Positions 24,011-35,353 of a DNA stretch of 64,000 bases are shown here, one piece after another. Position 1 is the first letter of the stretch, and every line of letters starts with the position of its first letter. The stretch lies in contig NC_133016.1 of NCBI RefSeq assembly GCF_048564905.1, positions 6,084,001 through 6,148,000 on the forward strand, given 5' to 3'. The stretch is from Vicugna pacos (Eukaryota > Chordata > Mammalia > Artiodactyla > Camelidae). Below the pieces are notes generated by a model, which ran no database searches, had not been told where the DNA came from, and saw nothing but the letters and a program-made list of their open reading frames with translations. The translations under genes were made by a program, and so were the position numbers.

Positions 24011-24937
24011 ATTTAATCCCAGTCAACGGAATTTGGATGGTTGTCACAATATTTTCTGAATGTCTCATGTGCTTGAAACGGTTTTTCTTAAATTGAATTA
24101 CAAATCAGTCAATTCTTTTTAAATAACATTCATTTGAACCCCTTCCCAACTAGAAACAAATCAAGAAGTCTTGCCTATGATTGATTTATTATGAGAATTC
24201 TAGAAGAGAAGCAAGTCAAAAGTAAGTGAGACTTCTTACCTGATCTTACTGGAAGAATAGCATTGCTATTTCCCGGAACAGCAAAAACTTAGACATGTGA
24301 AGTTATATTTGATGACAAATTATTGAACTGGCTAGACTTGAAAGTCATTTGAGATTCAAGATAAATGTCAAACTAGATGTCAAAATTAGGGAAGCAATGT
24401 TTGAAAACTACACATACATATTTCAAATCGTATTTATAGTTTAAAAGTATGTATATATAGTTTAAATATGTAAACATATATGTAGTTTTAAATATATATA
24501 CAGTTTACATCTATATTTATATGCAACTTTAAGAAATAGCTACCGGATACCCAAGTTTGAATAACCACAGTTTTGGGTTTTTTTTCATAAATCAGTCACG
24601 CTATCAAAGAATAACGGAGTTTCATGGAGATGTGGCTCATCCAAATTGCAAGGCAAACAATTCCAAACTTTTTATGTCTGGTTTGCTGCAGAAGTGTTTT
24701 AGGTACACTTCCCATTTTGCTGCAGAATATTAAAAAGATGTGTAGACAGTGGATTAGCTTTAATGAAAGCATAGCTTTCTCTGCTTCATCAAAGAAGCAG
24801 TCTCATACAAAACTGTCATTTTCTTTCCTCGCGACTGCGTGGCACTAAAGGACATGTCACTGCTTGGCTCTGGTGCCACCGCTTTCACTGCTGCTAAGGA
24901 GCCAGCACTTCTGCCCACCTTTGTGTTTCCAAGATTA
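24011..24937. other. Unassigned sequence with AT-rich tract
   Basis: No gene is visible. The interval 24410-24530 is an AT-rich low-complexity tract built of TATAGTTT/TATATA-type words. From 24600 the sequence becomes more mixed. Confidence 0.4.
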
Positions 24938-24953
24938 GAACTGACGTCAGTTC
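24938..24953. promoter_or_regulatory. Palindromic CRE (TGACGTCA)
   Basis: The 16-bp sequence GAACTGACGTCAGTTC is a perfect palindrome centred on TGACGTCA (24942-24949), the full consensus site for CREB/ATF factors. Full CREs contain a CpG that decays quickly in neutral methylated DNA, so an intact one in this AT-rich setting is notable. Whether it is bound is unknown. Confidence 0.45.
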
Positions 24954-25040
24954 AGTTGTTTCAAGATAAACTATGAAACTCAAAACATTTATTCGGCCTT
25001 TTTAATATTTCATCACCATTGTGTCTGGGGCCTAGCATTC

Positions 25041-25050
25041 ATATAAAAGG
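25041..25050 (+). promoter_or_regulatory. TATA-like box downstream of CRE
   Basis: ATATAAAAGG at 25041-25050 is close to the ideal TATA box and lies about 90 bp downstream of the palindromic CRE. That spacing is seen in cAMP-responsive promoters. If it works, transcription would start near 25070-25080 on the plus strand. I found no exon or poly(A) signal arrangement that confirms a transcript. Confidence 0.25.
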
Positions 25051-26554
25051 AGAGCTCCTTCACTGGTGAGTTAGTGCTGAACGAGAAAGTACAAAGAAAA
25101 GAACAAGGCAATTCATGTCGATAGATCTGACCGTTTGTAAGGCAGAAGTGCAGCTCTACAGATGAGATATTAACCCAGCCTTCACGTCTGCATCTAAATC
25201 TAATGCCATCAGTTGCTTTATTGTTGGAAAGGGTCAATGCCGTGATTTATTTTGCATCCTGTGAATCCAGCAGGCATTCACCAGTGCCAGCTGTACATGG
25301 CTTTATTATTTTCTCAGCTGTTGTGTGTGCTTCTCAAGGCATAAGATAACTTCCCCCATGAGATGCTTCAGTGGCTGCTTCATTCCGAGTTTCAAAGTTA
25401 CAACAAATAATTTTTGGATTTTAAAGAGCTTATCACATTTATGTTTGAAAAAGTCAGTTCTTTTCCATTCATGATTGATCTCAAAATGATGCCACAACTT
25501 AACTGGTGTGATAATAGCCTTCGGAAATGTTCTGTTGCATAACATGTAATCAGTTAAATTTAACGTCTATGCAGCCTGGGGAAGAATATAGTTTATTATA
25601 TTTTTGTTTTGTGTTTAGTTTGTTCATTTTCTTTGGCATAGGTTCTTCACTTTCACGAGTCAGAGAACTCTGTTATTCTAATTCTTTTTTAGCATTTTTA
25701 GACGTTAAACAGTACAGTTGGGTTAAGAAAACAAGTCTTCTACTTTTCCTTTCATAAATCTATAGTGCATCTTTAACCATAAAAAATAAAATTTTAATTT
25801 ATTTTATAATTAAATATTAAATGTTAATGTAATCATTATATAAATATAATACAATTTTATATAATTATATAAAATAGCTGTCATATATTTTTTATTTTGG
25901 ACACTTCTGAAAAAAATAAGAAATAATATTGCAAAACGAAACAGCATTTGTACTTTTTGTAAGATTAAGTAATTAACTTAGGTTTGGCTATTGGTTCATG
26001 AACCAGTAAAGAGTTTTAGAATAGGAGTCACATCTTATTACATCTCATGTTCGTATGGGAAGTAAATATTATTTCCTCCTTCATCCCTTCTTCTGTAGAG
26101 AACAGACCAAAAATAAAAGCATACATGGTAAGATATATGCTCCAGGCCAAATTAAGGAGATGGCAATTTTGTTTCCCTTGCCACACTCACTTAAGTATAT
26201 GCCCAAGAACACGGTCATCCGCATACACCATCAGACATGAAATGCACACGCTCACTCAGACAGATGCACGTGTGAATACACTCACAGGCATTAAGGATGC
26301 ATCTCATTCCCACCAGATACTATTCTTAAGTAGCTGTCAGCTCCTTTACATTAAAATATGCTACCTGGTATCACTGATTCCTCAGATTCTCTCAGGGATA
26401 TCTATATGTAAGTAACAGATTCTTCCAACTTTACAACATTTATGATGAAAGGGGCGTTTTATTTCAAAAGAAGGGCTTAATAAGTAGGAAAAAGCAGTGA
26501 GATTTTTAAAGAAATATGTACATCCTTGAGCCTTTAGATGCAACTTTAATGTGT
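25051..26554. other. Unassigned sequence including AT-rich tract
   Basis: No gene or named repeat. The interval 25770-25885 is nearly pure A/T. The part 25230-25370 is mixed-composition, non-repetitive sequence of conserved-looking character, but this cannot be verified here. Confidence 0.4.
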
Positions 26555-26700
26555 AATTTTGATCAAAGAATGGTCATCTTTTCATTTTGCTTAGAGATGG
26601 CTTTCGTAGCATAAGAACTTTTCTTCAGATATGTCTTAGATGGTTCATTTTGCTTTATTTGATATGGTCACATCAATGAGGATATGAATTTTATATATGT
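26555..26700 (+). repeat. Diverged direct repeat, copy A
   Basis: About 140 bp containing 'ttttcattttgcttagagat', 'ggctttcgtag', 'acttttcttcagatatgtct' and 'ttcattttgctttatttgat'. A clearly homologous second copy lies about 880 bp downstream at 27435-27580. I estimate 20-25% divergence by eye. The repeat family is not recognised; it may be part of an old LINE. Confidence 0.7.
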
Positions 26701-27434
26701 TAATTATATATATGTGACTATGTCTAATGATATATTTCTAAAGAATTTCGTCTTTCTGTTGCTATTTCTTTAGTCATCAGTTTTTTACTTCATGTGAAGA
26801 ATGCCTGCTAGAACATATGGGAATTTAGCTCACTTATGTTATTTCCTCTCCACAGGCCTTTCCTTTATTTTCTCAATAGAGCTAAAGTTATGCTTTTCCT
26901 TTGTTTATTATTTTATGTGTTATTTCTTATGTATCTCTTTATTCAAAATTTGTTGTAACGTTGGCATTTATTGTCAAGACTAGGTTTGCATTAATTATTC
27001 ATATTTTAATATTGTGCTTTCTGTGCTCTGAGTTAGTTTTGATGCAGTGACTTTTCTATTTTGATTATTCATATTGCTTTTTCTCCTCACTGCTGGTTTT
27101 AAGTATTAAGAACATTTTTCCCCTATGGGGACAGTATGTGTGTTCTACTTTTTGACCCTCTGTATCTGAGAGTGTCTCTTTGTTACGAAAATATGTGAAA
27201 GTTTGCCTAAATTTTATATTCATCGTTCATAATATTATTCCTCTTCAAATGCTGAATGCATAGATCTGTTGTGTCTGGCATCTAGCTTTGCATGGAGTAC
27301 TTTGACACTGGTGTACTTAAGCCTCCGCGCCAATGTTGGTAAATAACGCATCTAACGGAATGTTTCTAGGACTCTTTCCAACTTGTATATGCAATTCATA
27401 ATTATTGATGGTATCACTAGATGTCACCTTTATA
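26701..27434. other. Spacer between the two direct repeats
   Basis: T-rich plus-strand sequence. The part 27150-27290 ('tatctgagagtgtctctttg' and following) faintly resembles antisense 5' sequence of old L1 elements. Not firm. Confidence 0.35.
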
Positions 27435-27580
27435 GCTAATTTTCATCAATGAAGTCTCATCCTTTCATTTTCCCTAGAAATGGCTTTCTTTAGGATAGAA
27501 CCTTTCTTCAGACATGTCTGAGATTATTTTGCTTTATTTGATCTAGTCACTCCATTGGGAAAGTAAATTATATATGTTCG
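27435..27580 (+). repeat. Diverged direct repeat, copy B
   Basis: Second copy of the repeat at 26555-26700, in the same orientation: 'cctttcattttccctagaaa', 'tggctttcttta', 'cctttcttcagacatgtctg' and 'attttgctttatttgatc'. Confidence 0.7.
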
Positions 27581-28149
27581 CATTTTACTTCCCAACCTTA
27601 ATATCCATTCCTATCTCATTAGTTGCATCTATTTGCTCTTCTTCCTCTGTGACAAATTTCGTCTCCCCCATACTGAGTATTTTTTTATATTTTAATAACT
27701 TTACAACTATCAGTTGAACTTAATTCTGCTTTTTGATCCTCTAGCTTCCTTGCAATATTGTCTTATCTCCTTCTATTGCTTTTAATGTTCAAACCATGCC
27801 TTCTCATCTTAACTATGTGCACACTTGGATTTCTCCATTAATTATAAAATGGACACATCCTTGTATACTTTTTCAAGGATTCCTAACAACTTCCTGAAGT
27901 TTTCTGCTTGATTTTTAAGAATATTATTTTAGAGAAACTTTTCTTTAAATCATTTACTTTTCTCACTATGCAGTGTTTCTCCCCCAAGAGGCCAGTGTTA
28001 ATATTTTCCCTCATTCTCTAAATTTTTAGAGTCACCTTCCATTGTACTGTCACAAAGCTTTAAGGTCTGTACAGATTATAGGCATAAAGCTTTTAAAGAA
28101 TTTTCAGAGTAAAGACATCCATGAATGTAACTAGGGAAAACAAACAAGA
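27581..28149. other. Unassigned T-rich sequence
   Basis: No gene. It may be an antisense remnant of an old LINE 5' region, but this is too weak to call. Confidence 0.35.
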
Positions 28150-28387
28150 ACATTAGGAAACCCTAGAAGCCTCTCTGTGCCCTTTCTAGTCACCAACCCC
28201 CAATGGAAGACACCTGACTTATAATGCCATGGGTAACTTTTCCCTATTTTTGTACTTTATGTAAATGGAATATTATATATTCTTATATCTGACTTCTTTT
28301 GCTCAAAATTATAGCTGCAAGATGTTGCATGCAAGTGTGCTTCATTAATTTTCTTTACAGTGAAGTTTTCTCTTGTATAAATGTACC
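28150..28387 (-). mobile_element. Old L1 3' region, left part (split element)
   Basis: Antisense L1M-type sequence. It opens with wording like 'tagtcaccaacccccaatgg', then 'tgtactttatgtaaatgga' and 'gacttcttttgctcaaaatt', matching the reverse complement of the L1 3'UTR and distal ORF2. The element continues at 28747-29215 after an LTR insertion. Confidence 0.7.
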
Positions 28388-28746
28388 TGCTGGGGACTGA
28401 ATGTTTATGTTGCTCCAAATTTATATGTTGAAGCCCTGACCCACCATGGGATGGTATTTGGAGGTGGGGTTCTTGGAAAGTAATTGGGTTTAGATGAAGA
28501 CCTGGGGAGTGGAGTCCCAGTGATGGGATTAGTGCCCTTATGAGGGGATGAAGGGGTCAGGGCTCTCTATCTCCCAGACATACGAGGAGCAGTGGGTAGA
28601 TGGTTGTTTGTGAACCAGGAAGAGTGTTCTCATCAGAACCCAGCCATACTGTCACCCTGGTCTTAGATTTCCAGCCTCCATAACTGTGAGAAATAAAATT
28701 CTGCAGTACTTTTGTTATAGCTGCACAGGCTGACTCAGGCAATACA
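28388..28746 (+). mobile_element. MLT1-type MaLR solo LTR (fossil)
   Basis: A solo LTR of the ERVL-MaLR group, MLT1-like, about 360 bp. It starts with a TG near 28388, carries the family phrases 'aaatttatatgttgaagccc', 'gatggtatttggaggtgggg' and 'gatgggattagtgccctta', and ends with the polyadenylation-region wording 'ccataactgtgagaaataa' and a terminal ...ACA at 28746. No internal viral sequence is present. It is inserted into an older minus-strand L1. The family dates to early placental evolution and the copy is broken and inert. Confidence 0.85.
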
Positions 28747-29215
28747 ATAATTTATCCATTTTTCTATTGATGGACATTTGAGTCATATATAACTTTGGGT
28801 ACATATGTGTGATTTTTTTTTTTGGCTGTATACCTAGGAGTCAATTTACAGAGTCATTAGAATGGGTTTATTTAGATTCAGTAAATGACTAATGAGTTTT
28901 GGCAACTTTTCTCATGCTATTGGCAATTTGGATATTTTCTTTCATAAATAGATGTTTAAGACATTTTCCCATTGTTTTATTAGCTTGCCTGGCTTTTACT
29001 TATGATTTCACAAAGTTCATTGTGAGTCTTCTATTTGGCACATGTATTGAAAATATCATTTCCTGGTCTGGAGTTTGTCCTTTCAATTTCTTAATGATGT
29101 CTTTTGAAAGGAGGTTATTCATTTTAATGCAGTTCTATTTATCGTTTTCCCCTTTACAGTCAGTAGTGTTTGCGTCTTGTTTACAAAATCCTTTTCTCAC
29201 TTCACTCGCAGGACT
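28747..29215 (-). mobile_element. Old L1, right part (split element)
   Basis: Continuation of the antisense L1 beyond the MLT1 insertion: 'atccatttttctattgatgg', 'gctgtatacctaggagtcaa', 'gatgtttaagacattttccc' and 'ttaatgatgtcttttgaaag' follow the reverse-complement L1 order up to 'tcttgtttacaaaatccttt'. A 107-codon plus-strand frame here (28899-29222) is antisense to the LINE and not a gene. Confidence 0.75.
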
Positions 29216-31479
29216 TCTGTAATCATAGGCACCATCAACATACTACAGAATTTGTCATGCTACTGGGGTTCTTCCCTCTCAAATCTGCTCCACATTCTCA
29301 GTTGTTTACAGCATGGTAGTAACTGGGAAAAAACTTCTAAAATAATGAATGTACCACTTTTATTCACTTACCCTTTGCTTTTAGCCTAGTTGTTCTGGGG
29401 GTGTTGTGGATTATAATTAATATTATAAAACTATAGAAACAGTGGACATACGAAGAGTGTGAGTGGAGTTTGATGTTTTTGGCTGCTTCACCAAATAAAC
29501 TCCTGCAGGGTAGACTGGTGATGATTCAATATTTAGTGCTTAGAGACCCCAGGTCTCTTGGTCAAGAATCAGGAAGGTACAAAGTATTTTAAAATATTGT
29601 GCTGCAAACTCTCTGAGTCATATGAAATAAATCTTAAATATGCTGTTATAGAAATTCTGGGTAAAGTTGTGTAAATCATGTGTTTTCAGTGTATACTCCT
29701 TACAGACATCAGAATTCTATGTTGGTGTTAGTTTTCACTGTATTTGAACTGTATTTTTCAGAGCACCGTTTTGCTTAGTTTTTAGATGTCTTTATAGTTA
29801 TCGTAGTGGGAAATGTCTTCCCATTTTTGTCAATGTCAACAGTTTTTTTTTTTCCTCTAAGGGTCTCTATGTGAAACATCGCAAACCCTGAGGCACTTTG
29901 TGTAAGTGGGGAAGAGTGTGTGTATTTGCTAGAACACATTCTCAAAAAATAGTCTGACAGATGATGATGTGAGCCTGAATGAAAATTAGTCTTATAACTT
30001 CAGAAAGTACCAGAGACATTTAAGCATAATTTCATCAAGGTAATTTAGTAATAAAAATTTTGGGAGAGGCTAATGACCTGGAAGGGAGTATAGTTGATAA
30101 CTGCAGTGAAGACATAGACTTTAATGCAGCTTTTGATTGGGTAAACTGCATCGGTGTCAAAATACTCATGTTAGAGCCAATGCCTATTAAAAAATCTAGA
30201 AGAGGATTTAACCAATTTCCATACATTTTGACTTTGTCATTGAATTAAAATACTAAGCCAGGAAGGTTACAATAGGAGTTTCATCTCTTTTTTTTAAAGG
30301 GTAGAGGAAGGTAAATAAAGACGAATTGTATTTCATTTATGTTCTTCCACAGGAGACTGAATTAATTAAGACCAACCTTGTGGCCTATTTATTATCATAC
30401 TGATTTTTAACATACGTAATATGTTAAAACAAGCAAAAATAGTTTATTTGCCAATATTTTCTTTTTATCTACCAATCCTTGGTATACTATTCATATCATG
30501 ACTGCAATATATCTGATAATCTTTCCTTTAAAGAATATTAGAAATACAGACTCTAACTACTGTACATGTCTGAAAATATTTCTACTTTTCTTTTAATATA
30601 TTTCTCTAAATAAAATCTTTGAGTTTTAAATCAAAGCTGTGATGCATTTTTAAGGGATTTGAAACAAGCTGTAAAGTATGAATTTTGAAATTTTGAAAAT
30701 ATTGGCATTTGAAAGTTAGTTGAAAATTTAAAAATAGCACTAAACATCTAAGGAAACATGCAAGAGTCAATATTTGCTTAAATATGTCCTGGGTAAGAGA
30801 TTACTTCCTCCGAGTTGATCTTTTGAGTAAAGCATTGCTGGCTGAGCTCCTCCTGCTCCAGCTGCACGGACAGCCTCAGTCCGTTACCTCTCTCTGGGAA
30901 ACCAAAAACTGGCTTCTCAACCACCAAATGCCAATCACCACTCCATGAGGACTGCTGATCCTTACAAACTGGGGGACACATCCAGTGAAACTATCAGGTT
31001 TTGCTGCTTTTTTGGTCAGTTGCATTGGGGCCTCTCCTTATGCAAGTTGAAACACATTCAGAATCAGCTCCTCCAGAAAATTCCTCCTCTATGATCCTGC
31101 ATAGTCTTGTTCCTTAGACAATTTGAAGCCAGCAAGACCATGTGTTTTTCGACAATTCCAGGGTTTTCAAATTAATTGACTCAAAGTGACTTATGTCAGG
31201 TGTATGATTTGCTTGAACCATTTTAAAGATAAAATGTATTCATGTTGAATCCTTTAGATCTAAACAGACACACTGGATAATCAGAGTTAGAACAAGGAGC
31301 AAGATTAGTTGAAAACATACAACATCTCTACAGCCCAAGAGTGTGGAGTTTCCTTCCTCCTCCTCCACTTCCTTCTTATTCTTCTTTATTTACTCTTTTT
31401 ATTTATGAAAGTAATTACAACGTCATACTGGAAAACATTCACTTAGTGCAAAAGGAAGCAGTTAATGACAGAAGAACAA
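29216..31479. other. Unassigned AT-rich sequence
   Basis: No gene or firmly identifiable repeat over about 2.2 kb. A slightly GC-richer patch lies at 30790-30990. Frames at 30035-30248 run on both strands and look random. Confidence 0.4.
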
Positions 31480-32720
31480 AAAGTAAAGGACTTATGCAAA
31501 ATACAAACTGAACTACAAGCCATAAATCCTATAAACTATATACATAGTAACATTAAATGTGAATGGATCGAACAATCCAGTCAAAAGGCAGAGTTTGTCA
31601 ACACGGTTAAAATAAATAATTTCTGATTATATGCTTCTGCAGGAGACACAGTACAGATTTGAAGATAGAATAGATTGAAAGTAAACTGATGGGATAAATA
31701 TACAAACAGAAACCATAGAAAATTAAAGTGGCCATCCTAATATCAGACAAAATGGACTATAAAACAAAACAAAAAAACCCCATGTTATTAGAGATAAAGA
31801 AAAGCCATTTACAAAAGAATTCATCAGAACAACCAAGGGATAAGAGGATCAAAAATTGCAGTTCATGGCATACCTAGATATGAGTGAAAAATCTTGTTAA
31901 CATTCCTAGAATTTTGGCTGGGAATGATTTGTCTAAAGACTACAGGTATAATAAGTGTGTAAATGGCTCAAAGACTTAAATCCAACTTAGAATCTTCTCG
32001 ATAGTTGTGTAGATTAAGATAATTCAGGGATACCAGTATCTCTAAACTCCAGTGTGGAATACATCAGCATTTAGGTTCTAACATTTTTTTTTCTATAGCA
32101 ACTTCTGCAATTCAAAAAATTATGCACACAAGGAGATGAGGCAGTATGAACAAACCCCAAAGAGACAGAACAGGAGGAACCAGATGGAAGCTTGTAAGAG
32201 CGTATTTTGAGCGACTTTATGGCAATAAATAGGAAAATTTATGTAAAAATCTAAAAATCACTGGTAAAATATTAGTAAAACTTATGAAAGGAGAAGGAAA
32301 TCTGAGCTATAAATAAAGCCAGATTCACTTTAGTCAACAATCTTTCCACGTAAAGAACTCCAGACACGGCTGGGTTCACTGATGAATTCTGTCAGACATC
32401 TGCATAGCAAGTAATCCAAATCATATACAAATTTGCTCAGATTTAGGAAAAAATAGTGAAATTTCCTCTAAATATTTTATGAGGCTAATCAGCATCTTAA
32501 AATAAAACTTTAAAAGAACAGCAAAATAAAGGGAAATCCCAAAGCTGATAAATTTCAAGAACATTCACACAAAAGTCTTAAGCAAAATATTAGCGAGGAA
32601 AGAGTGCATAAAAGATAATTCATCATGACCCCATTGGGCTTCAACAAGGAATTCATTAAAATTAATGAAACTTGCCATATTGCAGATTAAAGCAAAAAAT
32701 ATCATTTCTATATAGTTTTA
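31480..32720 (+). mobile_element. Decayed L1 ORF2 segment
   Basis: Sense-strand fragments of L1 ORF2. The first part (about 31540-31830) reads like the endonuclease region: 'acattaaatgtgaatggat', 'gcttctgcaggagacacag', 'gccatcctaatatcagacaa'. The second (about 32210-32690) matches the start of the reverse-transcriptase domain: 'tgatgaattctgtcagacat', 'aaatattagcgaggaaagag', 'catgaccccattgggcttca'. The intervening 31900-32200 does not align well. Frames are disrupted throughout and no long open frame survives. An old L1, with about 1.2 kb left. Confidence 0.7.
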
Positions 32721-32739
32721 ATTGCATCCTATTCAGCCT

Positions 32740-33080
32740 ATTGTTAAGGAAGTGATTCCCATCCTAGGGTTATGGGGGCAGCTGAACACAGCTTAGTGGG
32801 AGGAGGACCTGGACACTGTAGAGCCCCAGGGGGTGCACTTGGGAACAGGGTGAACAAGCAGGGGCTGTGGAAGGTAAGTTCTGGAGTATCAAGAGGGTGG
32901 GATGCCCCCTGGTTCCCATGGGAAAGTGTAATTGGACTATGCCATGGACTGGCAAGGAACGGATACCCACTTTCCAAGATAAGCAGGAACTGTACCTGGT
33001 ACATTTGATAAGGAGGGTTGTTTGGCTTGGGAGCCTTAACCGGGGGGACAGAATGGGGAGGAGACCTTGCACTTAGGCCA
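32740..33080. other. GC-rich unassigned segment
   Basis: A sharp rise in G+C against AT-rich flanks. Open frames of 123 codons (minus, 32744-33115) and about 70-80 codons (plus) overlap; the minus frame would be proline-rich and resembles nothing I can name. A perfect donor-like AAG/GTAAGT has its GT at 32874-32875 on the plus strand. It may be an unnamed old repeat or an exon remnant. Confidence 0.3.
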
Positions 33081-34944
33081 TTTAAAGCCCTCCTGATTTT
33101 ACCAAATGACAACACATAATATTGAACCTTAATTTTAGGACTTATGTTATGAATGTAGAGTAGAGTTAGGGTAAGCTGTTCACTTAGAGTAGCTTTAACG
33201 GTGATGTGTTATTTTTAGCTATACTAGAAACAAGCCCTTCATCACTTAGTTTTGTCCTGAAGTGGGGAGAAGGTCCAGTTAGGGCTTAAGAAAAATGTGT
33301 AGGTTTCAATAACAAAATTATAACTCATGGTTACTTCTTTTCTCTTTACTTTGCCATCTCCATTTTATCCTTCGTTAAGAATTGTTGACTTTATCAATGT
33401 TTTCTGTAAAATCTTATCTCATGAAGTTACCTATACCTCATGTAATCTAAAGTGTGGGAAAATGAAAGCAGATGAGGTAGGTAGAATATGGTAATTCTGT
33501 TCCTCTGAACTATAGACCAGGTAAAATGGCATCACTGCCATGCAGTCAGTGCAGACAAAACTACAGCCAGTTTTCAGCAAAATATCAAAGGAGATCAAAT
33601 TTGATATTCTCAATTCTTGTGAAATTGATCTCCTCAGGACACCCACTCGTCTCCTCACACACCAGGTCATTGCGTCTTTACGCTGATATGGCTAATTACT
33701 GAGGTCATCTGGTTTTCCTAAATCCAAGTTGACGATGCATCTGGGAGATGTAGTTTGGAGGATTAAGCATTGACAGTTTCAAGATACTTTAATAATTTAT
33801 AGGAGAGTGAATAAGACTCTCTGAAATTTCTATTATTTCAGAAATATGGTACATTTACTGGCATCCCTGAATCCCAACGTTTTGTCTCTTATCTGTATAA
33901 AAAATTAACTGACCTGAGATTATTAAGGCAGAAATTAGTAGAGAAAGGGAACTCTCAGTAAAGATTGCTGGTTGTCGGGGTTTTCAAAATGTTTAAAATA
34001 GTTTACATATTAATCCTAATGATTCTCTGACTGGTGACATTTACAGCAAAGTGAAGTTACAGAGCTGTGTTATCCTGTGATTAAGGGTTGGAATGTTTCT
34101 GAAGATAACATTTTGGACTTCCCTAACATACACAGTTCCATTTAAAGGATTACTCCTTAACCCACCATTTAAAAAGTCATCAAAATATGTATCCATTAAA
34201 TAGCGTTTAGATTGTTTTGCATATAAATTCCTTTAGTTTGACTCCTTTAACAACCATAACTAGATATATCTTTAATGACGATCTAATTTTGCAAAAGTGG
34301 ACTAGACATTTTTCTTCCACTTAATGCATGTTTTATATGTTCATTTGAAAAATAATTAGATCAGTAGTTAAATATTAATATTTAAAATGTTGAAAGGAGG
34401 ACCACTGAGGTCTAGAACATGGTTTAATTTTTAAACAAGGGCTTTCATATCTATTTTTGAGACAAGAAAGTATTCTTCAACTTATTTTTACTGTCTATGT
34501 TAAAACTGAAATCACTTTGAGTAATCACCATGCGCTGTTTGTTCGTAAAATATTCTTTACCATGAATTGTTGTCATGGGTGGAGGAGACATATTGAAATA
34601 TACTGTGGATTATTCATCTCTGAAATTGCTTTGAATTGGGTGCAAAATGCCAGATGAGGTTCACATAACATGTCACTATTAATTAGGTGTGAAATTCCTG
34701 CTGAGCACCTTATTGTAGGCAAAATAAATGTTTTTCATTAGCTAGTAATTAACCTGGCTACATTATGGAGGTCAAAATTAGTCTGTGGCATAGAACTACT
34801 TACGTACAGGTTGTAAAAGATAAATTTATCAATCTAAATACTCTCTGGATAATACAAGTAATGACAGAGGCAGAATCACAGTAGGTCAATAAACAACAAT
34901 GGCATAATTCCAAACAGAGCAAGAGTTACATGTTATATATAGTG
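33081..34944. other. Unassigned AT-rich sequence
   Basis: Nothing recognisable as gene or named repeat. The part 34650-34830 is rich in TAATTA-type words and free of recognisable repeats. Confidence 0.4.
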
Positions 34945-35035
34945 GAAGAAAATAAACTTTTACTGACCACTCACTATATGTCTTGTATTAACACTTATGT
35001 CATTATCTTATTTAATTTTCTATGTAAATGTAAAA
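34945..35035 (-). repeat. MIR SINE fragment
   Basis: A short antisense MIR piece: 'ttttactgaccactcactat' followed by 'tgtcattatcttatttaatt' corresponds to the reverse-complement MIR right half. Diverged and truncated. Confidence 0.5.
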
Positions 35036-35165
35036 GAAATCTAGGAAGATTTAAAATAAAGTATCAAATTTAAACATTGAAGCTAATAAAAATTTTAATA
35101 AAGTTAATGACAATTAAAAAAGTTAATTCCAGGCCAAGTTGGCACATAAAATTAATCATCACAAA

Positions 35166-35339
35166 AACAGTTAGGAACAAGGACTTACTGTGTAGCACAG
35201 GGAACTATATTCAATATCTTATAATAACCTAGAATGGAAAAGAACCTGAAAAACAATAGATGTATGTATGTGTAACTGAATCACTTTGCAGCACACCTGA
35301 AACTAACACATTATAAACCAACTATACTTCAGTAAAAAG
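35166..35339 (+). mobile_element. Very short L1 3' end with 14-bp target-site duplication
   Basis: The last ~174 bp of an L1 in sense orientation, from 'ttaggaacaaggacttactg' through 'gtaactgaatcactttgcag' to 'actatacttcagtaaaaag'. A 14-bp direct repeat, TTAATCATCACAAA, flanks it at 35152-35165 and 35340-35353. This is the same 3' end type as the minus-strand copy at the left edge of the window. The severe 5' truncation makes it dead on arrival. The perfect duplication implies a fairly recent insertion. Confidence 0.9.
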
Positions 35340-35353
35340 TTAATCATCACAAA

